From Phytophthora sp. 'mugwort' (taxonomy: Eukaryota > Oomycota > Peronosporomycetes > Peronosporales > Peronosporaceae), in the NCBI GenBank assembly GCA_033558025.1, contig JAUCEF010000009.1:3286001-3350000 (forward strand): DNA of 64,000 nt, read 5' to 3'. The position numbers and the translations under genes are program-made. The notes below the pieces were generated by a model. That model saw only the letters and a program-made list of their open reading frames with translations, had not been told where the DNA came from and did not search any database. Shown here piece after piece: positions 12,101 to 23,037 of the stretch (its first letter is position 1; each line of letters starts with the position of its first letter).

Positions 12101-12740
12101 AGAAACACATAGTCAGCAACTCAGCTAGGATTGTACTAGCAGAGCCCGTCACTCACTCGTAAAAGTCCCGGAAGGTCAGGTCCTGGATGTCGAGCTTCTG
12201 TAGCCTCCGGATCGTGGGGTCTTGCTCCTCGCTTGGTAGCAGGTAGGCATCGCCCAGCTCCATGTGGCATCGGCACCAGCGTCGGTAGAGGAAGTCTGAT
12301 CCGAAGCCCCTCACGGCCACGGGGCGGAAGGCCTTGTCCAGCTTCTCCAGCGGCCGCGGGTCCCGCGGGTAGAAAGTCGTGAGCTTCCAGTTGCGGTGGA
12401 AGGAGAAGTCCCCATTGTGTAGACGCAGGCACTGGCCCATCCAGAGCGGATCCTCCTGGCAGAACACATAGAACACTGCAGCCAGAAGGTTATATAGAGG
12501 CAGCACGGATGCAGTGAGAGAGGAGACTGACGCACATGAATTCACTTCCGAGAGCCGCAGCAGCTCCGCTGGTTCGCAGAACAACGTGAAGTACGCCACC
12601 AGCTCGTCCGAGAAGCCCGCGAAGGCGCTGTTGGCGAGCACCGGCTGGCTGAACATGGCGACGTGGTGGGCTTCGAGCTTAAGGCGACGAGTGAGTTGCA
12701 GACTGAAGTCATTGCGGACACGCGCTCGATTGGCGCGCAT
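9190..12740 (-). CDS. F-box / JmjC / APH-like kinase protein with an inserted SAM domain
   Basis: Six exons join in frame: 12740-12536, 12475-12157, 12091-12028, 11958-10269, 10198-9510 and 9426-9190, giving 1067 residues (1114 if the upstream ATG at 12881 is used). Order: an F-box-like segment across the exon 1/2 join (residues 50-80); a JMJD6-type JmjC domain with H342-Q-D344, the T-S-A-W-N segment and H426 in G-W-W-H, an intact iron site; a linker; then an aminoglycoside-phosphotransferase-like lobe with catalytic-loop H-G-D-L-x3-E-N (about 805) and metal-binding D-F-A-D (about 969). Between these two motifs lies a SAM domain (about 840-890) and an acidic Ser run. F-box+JmjC+APH matches plant JMJ21-like proteins; the SAM insertion is the odd part. 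Likely a nuclear or cytosolic 2-oxoglutarate-dependent hydroxylase/demethylase; the substrate is unknown. Confidence 0.85.
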
Positions 12741-13573
12741 GGCTTTGTGTGTCGAATTTTGGCCACTTAAAAGACGGTATCTCTCGATGGTCGACCACGT
12801 TGAAGTGGATACTCGTAGATGCACTTGGTTGTCGGCGAGCCGTTTGCAGTCATGCTGCGCTTGTCTCTGGGGGCGTGACATCCTCGAGAGGGTTTTACGA
12901 TGGGCACTTTATCGGTAAAAGAGTGGACGGAGTAATTAATACCGCCGAAACCCAACTCTCTTAGCACTCTCTCTTAGCACTCTCTTAGCAGCAATTTTAC
13001 GACTCCTCTCCCCCAAGCAAGATAGGTATTGCTAGAAGCGTTACAGTGTAATGCGGATCGGCGCAGATAAGTTAGTACTGTAGACTATTCATTGATGCTT
13101 CGGTCTTGAGACACGTCAACGATATATCGTGACATACATCGCTGCTCCACACCAAACCAGCATGTACTTATTTGGCTAGCTCAGGATGGGACTCAGCAAA
13201 CTACCTTCCAGCCGCCGAGAAAGCCGAATGCACGTAAAATTTCATCGTCATTGTAATACCGTCAAGTTAACCTCGCTTGAGCCCCCACCCAACATGGAAG
13301 CTGAAGTTGGGTTCCTTTAGTACCTTGGTTACATCCGTTACAACCTCCGAAAAAATATCAGGCTACAGGTATGTAATATGGATTTAAACAACAAATGACA
13401 GTTACTATTTACTATTTCACTTAGGTATTTTGTCTCGACATATCAGCTATAACAGGATTTCTGATCTTCAGCTCTCGAAGGTTCAACTTTGGAAACCCCC
13501 GCCTTGTCGCCGACGCTGCAGCGCATTCCGCAATTTGCCGTCGTCAGCGCAACTCCCGTTTCCTTCGTCCTCG
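12741..13573. other. Divergent intergenic region with short tandem repeat
   Basis: This lies between the minus-strand JmjC gene and the plus-strand methyltransferase gene. It contains three imperfect copies of CTCTTAGCA around 12956-12990. An upstream in-frame ATG for the JmjC gene lies at 12881, and the methyltransferase frame is open back to about 13430, so part of the region could be coding or contain a 5' intron (a TTTCACTTAG acceptor-like site ends at 13424). Both promoters should lie here. Confidence 0.5.
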
Positions 13574-15826
13574 ATGCCGCTGCCTGTGGATGCGCATCCC
13601 CTTAGCCCAGAGACCGTGCGACCGGGCACACACACCGTCCCAGACATCGCCGTTGACGCAGGGGTACACGTAACCAAGGCACCCACTCCTGTAACCAGTG
13701 ATAGCAGCGACGGAGAGACTTCCGCGATGACGCCGCCGCCTGCTCCGTCTGCTTCCGTCTGGGTGACCGCAACAGCTTTAGCCCCTTGTACCAAGGCCGA
13801 CGAGGTGCGCGAGCTGGAGATGCAGACGCTGCCACGCTGTCAACTCGAAGATTTTACGCCCTTTGCGCGATGCCACCTCTGGAAGCTCATGATGTCCTTC
13901 TACGACCGCCAGGGCGTCGAGTCCTGGGCGCAAGGCATCGTGCCGCACTTTATCACGTCCAATACCTTCATCGCCAAGCGCTACAGCAACATACTGAGAG
14001 CCTACTTCCGAGATGCCATTAAGCTAGGATCAGCGTCGCCCCTGGACCCCACGCAACCCCTTTATATTGTTGAACTCGGCGCTGGATCGGGCAAATTCAG
14101 CTTCTACTTCTTGAAGGCTCTCGCTCAAATGGAGGTGAGCTTTGGACAACTGTAGATAGGCTTTTGGGGTGAACAAAGTGCTAATGGGACATTGATTTTT
14201 ATTTACTGTCTGCAGAGCGTCCTGGACTTCCCGTTGAGCAATATCCGCTACATCATGACGGACTTTACGGAGCAGAACTTCAACTTCTGGAAGACTCACT
14301 CGGCGTTGGCACCGTTCGTTAAGCGCGGGATTGTGGACTTTGCAATCTTCGATGCAACCACAGACACTGAGCTGCGTCTGTACTCGTCTGGTCAAGTCAT
14401 CCGCCCCGGTGAGCTGACTAATCCATTGTGCTTGATTGCAAATTATCTCTTCGACACACTTTTCCACGACCTGTTCCAAGTGGACGGTGGTGTGCTAAAG
14501 GAAGGTCTCGTAAGTGTCGGCTCGAAGCGTGCCGAGGAACCTGATCCGCTCGACCCCGAAATCATCAAACGCCTGAACAACATCTTTAAGTACGAGCAGA
14601 TTGATGAAACGTACTACGGAGAGGCAAAACCGCACTACAATAACATTCTGAAATGGTACCACGAGTACTTTGACCCAGCGTCTTCGGGTGCTACGATTCT
14701 GGTGCCCATCGGAGCTCTTACGGCCATTGAACGTCTAGCAACACTGTCGAAAAATGGGCTCATTGCACTATCCGGTGATAAGGGGAACAACAACCCCGAC
14801 CATTTCCGCGGTGTCAGTGACCCGCATATCGCAGTACACGGCAGCTTCTCCGTCATGGTGAACTATCACGCTATTGGGGTGTATTTCGCTAGTCGTGGCG
14901 GGTTCGCGTTACATAGCCCACAGGAAGAAGCCAGCTTAAAGGTGTCCATTTTCGTGCTTCCGGCCAATGCGGTATGCGAGAACGAAGCACCCAGCTCAAC
15001 AATGATGGAGCTGTATGGCGACGGACTGGACAAAACGTGCGTGAAACGTAGCCTCCAGTTCCCGCACCTTAGGACAGCATTTGACGATGAAATTGTGGCG
15101 TTTGGACCCAACGACTTTTTCGTGATGCAGAAATCCACGAAAGAGGATGCTAAAGCGCCGTCACTCAAGGCCGTACTAGCTTTAATGAAGCTAAGCGGGT
15201 GGGATCCGGACGTGTTTTATAAGTTCCGCGATGTACTTTTGGATCAGTCACCGACTGCCGCTGTCAAACTTAAGCAGGACGTGATGTACGGAATCCCGCT
15301 GGTCTGGAAGAACTATTACGCACTAGACAAGGAGAAGGATGTTGCCTTTGAAATTGGTCGCCTCTATTACGGGTTGCACGAGTATGACGGCGCACTGGCC
15401 TACTACACCTTGTCCACGCAAGAAATGGGCAAGCACCACGTCACAAGTCATAACATGGGGCTTTGCCATTACAGTAAGAAGCAACTAGAGTTGGCTGCAA
15501 CTTGCTTCGAGGAGGCCTATGCACTAAACCGTTCGTATCAAAAGGCAGCAACTTGGCTCCAGCGCGTGCGCAAGGAACTGGGTATTGTTGCTGATGGTGC
15601 GGCTGCGCTGTCTGGCCAGACTACAGTTCAGCAGCTGCCAGGTACTGAATGCGTTGATCACCGACAAGTGCAACGATCTGCTGGGAGCTTGGTGGCGCAA
15701 CAGATCTTATTGACTATGTCTGATCACGAGGACGAGAAGACACGCTTGAGCCCAGCAGCGCATGGAGTTGCTGGCGTCGCCATTCAACATACGCGTCAAA
15801 GTCAAGACAGCACAGGCAACATGTAG
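13574..15826 (+). CDS. SAM-dependent methyltransferase-like protein with TPR repeats
   Basis: Exons 13574-14134 and 14216-15826 join phase 0 across an 81-nt intron with a good TGTCTGCAG acceptor, giving 723 residues. The first in-frame ATG is 13574; the frame is open upstream but low in complexity. Motif I of Rossmann-fold methyltransferases, V-E-L-G-A-G-S-G, is at about residue 165-172, and the M-T-D-F-T-E-Q-N segment after the intron fits the acidic motif II position. Residues about 570-660 form two or three TPR-type helical pairs. The C-terminal 70 residues are disordered. TPR plus methyltransferase suggests modification of a protein partner; neither substrate nor pathway can be read from the sequence. 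Confidence 0.75.
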
Positions 15827-16277
15827 AAGAATACTTTAAAGTATTTCGTTGCTAGCGCGCAAGTCGCGCGTAGTCCTCAAGTTAATATGGGCTACACTAT
15901 CCACTGCACTATACTTCGAGGTATGATGCAACGTGGCTTTCTCCTCACGTTGTCACAACCTTCGAGGCATTAACCAGGAGTTCTACCTACTTTAAGACTA
16001 GATTATCTTCAGAGCGTGTGGACTTTCGCCCTCAACGCAAGCTGTTCACCGTGTTTAGTGCTATTGCTGCTGCTCCTACGTTGGCTTGTTGAGGGAGAAC
16101 TCCCATGTTTCCGCTGTGAAGGTCAACAAATCGGATGACCCTAACCGGAGACGGCTCTCTCGCAGTCGTCTACTGTAGAGTTTTGTGTGCACCCAGCGTC
16201 CGTCCTATTCTCCTGTACTACAGTATCTCGAGCTGTAGAATATCGGCACTGGTGCTTCATGGTCAAAACGTGATCGT
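15827..16277. other. Convergent 3' intergenic region
   Basis: 451 bp between two converging stops. There are no ORFs with coding character and no clear repeats; it presumably holds the 3' UTRs of both neighbours. Confidence 0.6.
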
Positions 16278-17653
16278 TTACTTGGACTGGATAGAGGCGG
16301 CGTCGCCAGTGATCTGCCAGGCAATCATCTTCCGGTCATTGCCAGTGGAGAAGAAGGTATTGCTCGGGCCTGTAGTGATGCGTCGCACAGCATCCTGATG
16401 GCCACGGTTGAGATTGGAGCCTAGTGTGGTCTTGTATGCGAATGACGGCAGCTCCTTCACTGAGATCGTGCCATCCTGGAAGCAGCAAAAACGATACGCG
16501 ATGAGTTTCACATAGCTAACCCAGTCATAACGCCAATACCACACAGGTAACTTACCGCCATGCCAATGAGAAGAATAGGAGCTTGTGCGGCGTCTTGTGC
16601 GCCGCAAAGCGCCGTGACCTGCGAGTCCTGCGTCTCCTTGAAGAGCTGCTGGAACGGCGGTGAGAGACCCCACACAATAATCTCGTTATCCAATCCTCCA
16701 CTGATTAGGAACGTCTCGTTACCGTTCACCCAGAACTCGAGGTCCATGACGGCATCAGTGTGGCCATTTTCCTCGGCTGAGAGCACCTTGACGCACTGGT
16801 ATGTAGCCAAGTCCCAGAGCCGAATCGTCGAGTCCACACTGGCCGAGGCCAAGATGGGTACTCCACCCACCGCAAACGTTTTAAGTCGCGTTACCCCACG
16901 CACATGTCCCTCCATCACACCGCGACATTTGAACTGGTTGGTGGCCGTATCCATCTGCCAGTATCGGATGGACCCGTCGGCACTACCGCTGAAGAGCGTT
17001 GCGTTGCCTGTCGGGTCGGTGGCCACCGCCAGCGCCTGCACATTCATCGTGTGTGCGAAGGGCGTCGTCTCGGACACAAGGAACTCGAAGGGTGGGGCCT
17101 GTGCGTTCTCAAGGTTCCACCCTCGCACCATTCCCACCGACACCTTGGGGTTGGGTGGGAAACGGCCCTCGAATCCCGCGAACAAGAAGGGCCCGCAGAG
17201 CACGAGCGCCACGACGCCTTCGGTGTGCGATAGCTTGTCTCTGTTGCTTCCTCTGCCTCCAGCGCCGCCATTGACCGTGGATGGCGGAAGCGCGTCCTGC
17301 ACGTTGATAGTGGTGATCTCCTGCCAGGTAGCACAGTCCCAGAGCTTGATGCTGGCGTCCGCCCCGCACGTAAAGAGCTGCTGGCGATCAGCCCACATGA
17401 CCACGTCCTTAATGGATCCGTTGTGGCCGCGCGTCTCGCCGATAGTCTTGACGAAGTGCGGGTAGCGGCACGGCCGGCCGCCCGACGTCTGCTCGAACTC
17501 GCACTTTCCGCCGTCCATGAAGCGCCTACACACCTCGTTTCCCACGGACGAGCCGCTACCGAAGCTCCCTCGCCCGCCGCCGTAACCGCCCCGTCCGCCG
17601 CGGTTGCCGCGACTGCGTCCGCCGAAGCCTCCTCGCCGGTTATTGTAGCTCAT
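16278..17653 (-). CDS. CCCH zinc-finger WD40 protein (plant ZFWD-like)
   Basis: Exons 17653-16556 and 16475-16278 join phase 0 across an 80-nt intron, giving 431 residues. The N-terminus is an RGG/GGR-rich stretch (residues 7-36) typical of RNA-binding proteins. A CCCH finger follows, C42-x8-C51-x10-C62-x3-H66, with a longer middle spacing than most. Seven WD40-type repeats fill residues 70-431, ending with N-D-R-K-M-I-A-W. The same order is known from plant ZFWD proteins, which suggests an RNA-linked scaffold role, for example in mRNA processing or E3 complexes. The start is the ATG at 17653; the upstream open frame to 17851 has no domain character. Confidence 0.85.
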
Positions 17654-18536
17654 GACTGCCCACACTATTGTAATGTGATGCGTGGCGCTAAGTATGAGGG
17701 AGTAAAATTGGTGGGTTGTGTGGTGTACACAATTTAGACCCGACACTATTTCACTTGACCAGTTTAATGCATAGCGAATATAAGCCAATGATTGTTTGGA
17801 GCTGGGGGAACGCGTGTGTGATTGGTAATAACTAAAAAAAGCATCTACCAACTGGTATCACGGCCAGCTGTTCCGAAATCTCGCGCCAAGGAGCAGCACC
17901 ACGATCACCAACGCCATTCCGATTTGCGGCCGTGCGCCGAGTCCTCAGTGGGGAGTGGAAGTCGGCTTCGGAGTTGTTAATTTGATACGGGGAGGAGGAG
18001 GCAGATCCGGAACAGCTTGGGGTGCGGAACTCGGCTGCCCAACAGAACCATTGATCGAGCAGAAATTTGCAAGGTAATCTCAAGAGGGTCATCTGACTGC
18101 ACCAGTGCAATCTCAGGCCAGCGGACTTCGAGAAGGCGGCATAAACGGGCATTCAAGTTGAGATCCCGGGGGGGGGGGGTCAGACCCGGAGCGTCGACGC
18201 CAGCAGCTGCAGCCATCGCCACCTCTGGATCTGCCGCGGAAATGGGACCATGATGACGGAGGAGGTTCTTGAGATGGGTAATTGTGCGCTTTTGCTCCTC
18301 GATCGTCTTGTGTGCCAACCGAAAATTCAGCTTATCGCTACCGAAAAGTCACCAAACTTGCCACATCTTGAAGACGACGAAAACAAGTGTGACAAAGCCT
18401 TCAAGGCATTGTGAGACACAGTGCGTTCCGTGAGCTGATCGGTTTGGAGTCGGTAATTCCTGTTCCGGCCGTCAATCATGCGATGGAGCCCGTCCACATG
18501 TTCTTGGATGGCGTCAATATGGTAATTCTCTAGCCG
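17654..18536. other. Repeat-like region with a G10 run and weak minus ORF
   Basis: A minus-strand ORF at 18318-17977 begins with a K/E/H-rich helical piece that could be part of a retroelement gag, but nothing confirms it. A run of ten G sits at about 18170-18179. The region marks the change from genes to repeat-derived DNA. Confidence 0.3.
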
Positions 18537-18537
18537 A

Positions 18538-18614
18538 GAGTTTGACTCCCTTGTGGTTTAGCGGGATCGGTCAAACGAGTTTGACTTTTTTCTGGTGTAG
18601 CGGGATCGGTCAAA
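18538..18614. repeat. Direct repeat, two units of about 38 bp
   Basis: Two adjacent units both start GAGTTTGACT and end TAGCGGGATCGGTCAAA, with short differences in the middle. It is a local tandem duplication inside the repeat-derived region. Confidence 0.75.
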
Positions 18615-19310
18615 ATGTGGTTAAGATTCGATTCGCTTACCAACTGCGCCCAGACACCGACTAACGGAGGGGGTTCCCCGACGATCCGTGAATCAGCTGA
18701 ACTTGGTCTCACCTTGTGTACCCGTCGGTGGGCTGGATCTGCTCTCTTGGGACTCCGAAGTATGCAGTAATGCAAAGTCTTGAACGTCCTGGGACGTGGA
18801 GCAGCGCGGAAGTCTTCGCCCTGCTGCTGGTTCTGAACTGAGGTCGTCGACTTTCAATCGGCGGCCTGGACTTGATCCGAGGCCGAGGATGCCGTGTGGC
18901 GTTGTTCCTTTCCTCTCCTTGTGTTGCTTGCCGCTTCCTTTAGAGGGATCTTGCGAGTTGAGAGTCGAAACGATCGTCGGCCAAGCATTGAATGCCGATC
19001 GAGGTATGCGCTTGAGCAGACGTTCGCTAGCGTGGGGGAGGGTCGGCCAATGTCCGATCCGATCCGCTCATCACGACACTAAATCTGCTACCTTGGACTG
19101 GTCGACACCTTGGAGGGGCCAATGTAGGTCCCTTCCCAAGGTATCAAAAACCGCCTAAGTGGGTCCAATGCCAATTCGAGTCTGATTGTTGTTTATCCAT
19201 TTCTTGTCCTATCCTTCCATCCTGAACCCTATCTCGTACCTCCTGAATCTTTTGAATCTTACCCTTCTTCAACCACTCAACACGTACCGTCTTCATTCTT
19301 GCCCATCCCC

Positions 19311-19880
19311 GAGGATCCCGATCCGCCAGATCGCGGATGTCATAACACGTATGCCAATCTGCCAACACCGATCTGCCCGATCTCGGACGATAGGGTGTAT
19401 GTCGATCTGTCGATCTCTGGACGCCGGATCAGCCCGATCTTCCGAACCTTGAACGTCGGATCAGCCCGATCTGCCAACCTCGCTGTCGATCGGCTCAATC
19501 TTGACCGCAAGGAAGGGCGATCCGCTGTGACCGATCCCGGACGACGGGGCGTAGCCCAATCTGCGGGCTCCGGGTCGGCCCGATCTGTCAGATCCCGCCA
19601 TCGATCCGCCCGATCTACCAGATCGCGTATGTCCGAACCTGTATGCCGACTTGCCAGAAAGTGTATACCGATCCGAGCGAGGGCTGATCTTGATCGATCA
19701 CGGTCCGCTAAAAACCGATCAGAGTCGATCCACGTCGGCCGCGATCTGCATGTCACCGATCGGTCTTGATCCACGCCCCTTGACTCCAATCTTGATGTCT
19801 GGCGGTGATCCGACCTGAGCCGGTCGGGACTAAACGTGGTCCGATCCGCACGTCGCCAATTGGTCTTGATCTTCATCCCT
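19311..19880. repeat. GATC-dense degenerate repeat tract
   Basis: By eye there are about 30 GATC tetramers in 570 bp, against roughly two expected by chance. They sit in variants of short words such as CCGATCTGCC and GGATCAGCCCGATCT, without one fixed period. The open frames here (for example 19299-19769 plus, rich in R, S and D) are by-products of this composition. It looks like a degenerate short-unit array, perhaps in the internal or untranslated part of the retroelement whose LTR follows. Confidence 0.7.
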
Positions 19881-19904
19881 TGCCCCGATCTGGTCTAAGA
19901 TGAG

Positions 19905-20702
19905 TGTGGTGTGTGAACGCCAAATGAAGTGGCTCACACATCGCACTTAAGTAAGCAACCACGGTACTGCTCGCTGAGTATGAATTAGCTAACGATTCGG
20001 CTACTCGACGGGATGAACTCGACCGGCCGTTGAGTTTGGGTGGTTATATTGAGATCTTTGCGAAGAGTCGGTTGAGAGCCGACCACATTTCGTTTCATTT
20101 TATATTTGTATAGGAACATAGTTTACAATAGGAGGAGCCCCTTGAGGGCTCCCGGGAGATAAAATAATAACAGAGTAACTCTTTCCAAGTCCAAGACAAG
20201 TGTACACTATCCGGTAAGTCCCTGCACGGGCTGGATTATGGTTACCGTTGACACCCGAGAGGCATAGCTTGTAGGGTGTTGACCGGTAGCGCCAAGAGAA
20301 CTAGGTCGGCCCGAGGAAGGGCGTGTCTCGCCAAGCGCAAAGGAACAAGTCCTGCCGAACTCGGCGGGCCGGTACGCCGTACATCCCGGCTACGGATACC
20401 GTAATACCTCAGGCCGAGAAGCCTTTGCTCTCGGCGACCCGTCAAAGCGCTACGCACCGTCGTCCGCTCTTTAGCGGAGGACACGGGATATCTACGCCAG
20501 AGACAGTCAATTCAGCTGACCTCTGTGTACTGACTGGCTTGGGGCACTTGCTCTCGGCGGAAACGAGACACCACTGTCCCGGAAGGGCCGAACCGCTAAG
20601 GCAACCCAGCGCAGGCCAACAAGGGCCGACTAGCTCGGCTATTGTTGTGAATCTTGCCTAAGTAGCCACACCTGACGAATTTGTGTGTGCTGCAATACCA
20701 CA
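19905..20702. mobile_element. Probable LTR (about 0.8 kb) of a retroelement
   Basis: The segment starts TGTGGT and ends ACCACA, a short perfect inverted terminus of the TG..CA kind. It contains a GC-rich hairpin, GAGCCCCTTGAGGGCTC, at about 20135-20151 and no ORF of note. No second copy is in the window and no target-site duplication was found, so a solo or truncated LTR is proposed. Its ends could be off by several bases. Confidence 0.35.
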
Positions 20703-20879
20703 TAACTCCCGGTCTGTCATGATAACGACATCGCCGGAGGACGTGCCCGCATGGTCGATGCGTGCAGGATCAGGCAGATCATACCCGTGGAGTTATGGGG
20801 TCTGAACGTGAGCAGAATCCCGTCAAGAGCTCATCGCTATCATGGTTTAGATTGTGTTCCCGAAACGCATGAGTTTTCC

Positions 20880-21170
20880 GGCCACCTGGGTCGCGCGTAG
20901 TTGCCGTGCACGTTCTCGCTAATGTTGACCCAGCCAGCATAGGAGTACGGGGTGTTTACCAGCACGATAGCAAATCCGGCGATCAAGCCGCGCCCAAGTC
21001 TTCAGAGACCTGGTCCTGCATTGCCGGTCCCATAACGAAGAAGAAGACGCTGGGCGCCGCGAGCACGACAAGCGCGCCTTGCTGTTTGTCCAATCGGCGA
21101 GTTGTTGCTATCGTTGCCGCTATCTCACCCTTAATTGCGACTACGGACGTTAATTCCCTGCTATAAACCG
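20880..21170 (-). pseudogene. Possible decayed membrane-protein fragment
   Basis: On the minus strand two adjoining frames give hydrophobic, protein-like sequence: a stretch ending V-V-L-A-A-P-S-V-F-F-F-V-M-G-P-A-M in one frame, then I-A-G-F-A-I-V-L-V-N-T-P-Y-S-Y-A-G-W in another after a stop. Together they resemble one or two membrane spans of a transporter separated by a frameshift. No family is recognised and the call is weak. Confidence 0.25.
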
Positions 21171-21453
21171 TAGCTATTCCCAGGGCTAGGTGGCGTTTTG
21201 GTTCAGGCCCACATCTACTAACCTGTAACAAGGTAATAATTGGGTGGGGTTCCATCAGTCGACGAAAAGGGACAGCATTCGGGACAGAACGTGCGTAAGA
21301 AAGCTCCTCCAGTTCCCGACATTTGTACTGTAGTATTAAATGAATTATAGTCTGTGTGGTGACAAATGGTAGACGCAACAACACGAGCTATTGAATTGAG
21401 GTGACGCGAGGAATGCGCTCAGTGCCATCGTAGCTATACGTAGTGCTTCACAG

Positions 21454-22938
21454 TTAAGATGACGAGGTCGTTTGGTTGTAGTACACAGTCTCCTGGAACT
21501 CGGCATCACAATACGGGAACAGCGTGTCCGAGTCGGACGGGGCGAACAGGTTCTTGCCGGCAGTATATGTCGAGTAACAACCGAGCACGGTGCACACCAC
21601 GATAACGACACCTGCACCAATCTTTTCATACATTGGGACGTGCTCCCATGTCTTAATGAGGTAGAAGATCGTCGGCAGGACGATGCAGTTGGCCGTGATA
21701 GCTGACGCGCCTACGAAGTCGACGAAGTCGGAGAAGTGGTCCTTGAAGAGAATGGACAGAATCACCAGCACAACGATGATAGCCAGACGTAGCACAATGT
21801 ATTTGATCGCGTTGGCACCGCGGTATTCAGCAGCCTCGAGTTCGTGGTTGTTGTTAATCTCGCCGGTAAGAGGGAAGACGGATGTTCGTGATCGACGGCT
21901 GGATGTCACACTCAAGCGAGAGACTTCACTCGTCTTGTGCAGATCAGCCGCAGGCGTGCCAGTCTCCTGGTAGCCCAGGCCATTCTCGATTTCCTCCGAT
22001 TTCTTCGTGTGCATGCCCAGCACCAGACGCTCAGCGATGTAGAATGCCGGGTTGATCAGCACGGAGAAGGCAATCGTAACATGCATCTGCATGGCCAGGT
22101 AGGCCAGCACGACGGTGCCCCATTTAGGGGCGAAGCCCAATGTGGTGAGACCAGTGGTGGCGTCCGGGTAGATGACGTACAGCAAATTGCCCGAAACCTG
22201 GCATCCAACGGAAAAGTACGGCACAAAGCCGAGAATCAGCAGCATGCACATGATGAAGACCATCGTGACAGTGACAACACGGGGCATGCGACTCGGATCG
22301 CTGTGCTGACGCTGCACGTCCGAAAGAACAATACCGGCACCAAAGCCCATGGCGAGACTGCCAAACGCACCGGCGACCTGGGACACACTCAGCTCTGGCG
22401 TCGGCACGGACGCGTGGTCGCGCATGCCATTGGCCACGATTGCAATACCGAGAGAATCGGCAATGAGCGTTCCCATGCAACCGGCGAATGCTGCACCCGC
22501 TCCTTCCTTTAGGGTCGGCACTAGCGCTAGCGGCAGCACTGTAATGGTCATCAAGACAATCCAAGTTGTGGTGTCCCAAGCACCCGGGAATAGTCTGTCG
22601 AGCACGCCGCCGCCGAGCACCAGGAACACACACGGCATGAGCAAACACGAGCCCATTTGTGAGACGACGCAGAGCCAGCGACCAGTCTTGCCCATGCACC
22701 ATTCACCGAGATCGCTGAAGGTATTGACGGAGTTGGGGGCGAGCAGCAGTACCTTGGACATGGCGACCGACGCGTAGATGTTGGCGAGTGCCATGAAGAC
22801 TGTAGCGATGGAGCCGAGGATTGGACCCGCGCGCGCGAAGTTGGCCGGCATACTAAGGGTGCCGACGCCGCACATACAGCAAAAGAGGCTGAAAGAGAAC
22901 TTGGCGTCCTCGAACGTGAAAAACGGTTGCTTGGCCAT
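21454..22938 (-). CDS. Amino acid/auxin permease family transporter (AAAP copy 1)
   Basis: Single exon, 494 residues, with about 11 predicted membrane spans; start ATG 22938 (M-A-K-Q-P-F-F), matching the starts of the other three copies. It is an SLC36/SLC38-like AAAP secondary transporter, expected to move amino acids with protons or sodium across the plasma or endomembrane. Seen here: the first span with N-F-A-R-A-G-P, the block D-L-G-E-W-C-M-G-K-T-G-R-W, the cytosolic-side Q-R-Q-H-S-D-P-S-R-M-P-R segment, and a variable hydrophilic loop (residues about 325-380) before the last four spans. It ends with a N-Q-T glycosylation-like site. It is intact and lies 25 kb from copy 2, on the opposite strand. 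Confidence 0.93.
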   Translation of the reverse strand: MAKQPFFTFEDAKFSFSLFCCMCGVGTLSMPANFARAGPILGSIATVFMALANIYASVAMSKVLLLAPNSVNTFSDLGEWCMGKTGRWLCVVSQMGSCLLMPCVFLVLGGGVLDRLFPGAWDTTTWIVLMTITVLPLALVPTLKEGAGAAFAGCMGTLIADSLGIAIVANGMRDHASVPTPELSVSQVAGAFGSLAMGFGAGIVLSDVQRQHSDPSRMPRVVTVTMVFIMCMLLILGFVPYFSVGCQVSGNLLYVIYPDATTGLTTLGFAPKWGTVVLAYLAMQMHVTIAFSVLINPAFYIAERLVLGMHTKKSEEIENGLGYQETGTPAADLHKTSEVSRLSVTSSRRSRTSVFPLTGEINNNHELEAAEYRGANAIKYIVLRLAIIVVLVILSILFKDHFSDFVDFVGASAITANCIVLPTIFYLIKTWEHVPMYEKIGAGVVIVVCTVLGCYSTYTAGKNLFAPSDSDTLFPYCDAEFQETVYYNQTTSSS

Positions 22939-23021
22939 AGCTTTAGCGATTGATACTGTATGTGTGGTAAGCTTTTGCGAGCTTGGCGGGGACTCAAAGT
23001 GCAGAGTTCGTAGTTGGCAGC

Positions 23022-23037
23022 CAATTTTAAAGTGAGC
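23022..23037 (-). promoter_or_regulatory. Inr+FPR-like core promoter of AAAP copy 1
   Basis: Read on the minus strand: GCTCACTTTAAAATTG, matching 13 of 16 positions of the oomycete core GCTCATTYYNCAWTTT as I know it. It lies about 85 bp before the ATG at 22938, a usual distance. Equivalent sites precede the other three AAAP genes. Confidence 0.6.

Noticed and set aside
16560..17465. 301-codon plus ORF opposite the CCCH-WD40 gene
   Set aside because: Antisense shadow; Ser/Pro/Thr-rich without motifs.
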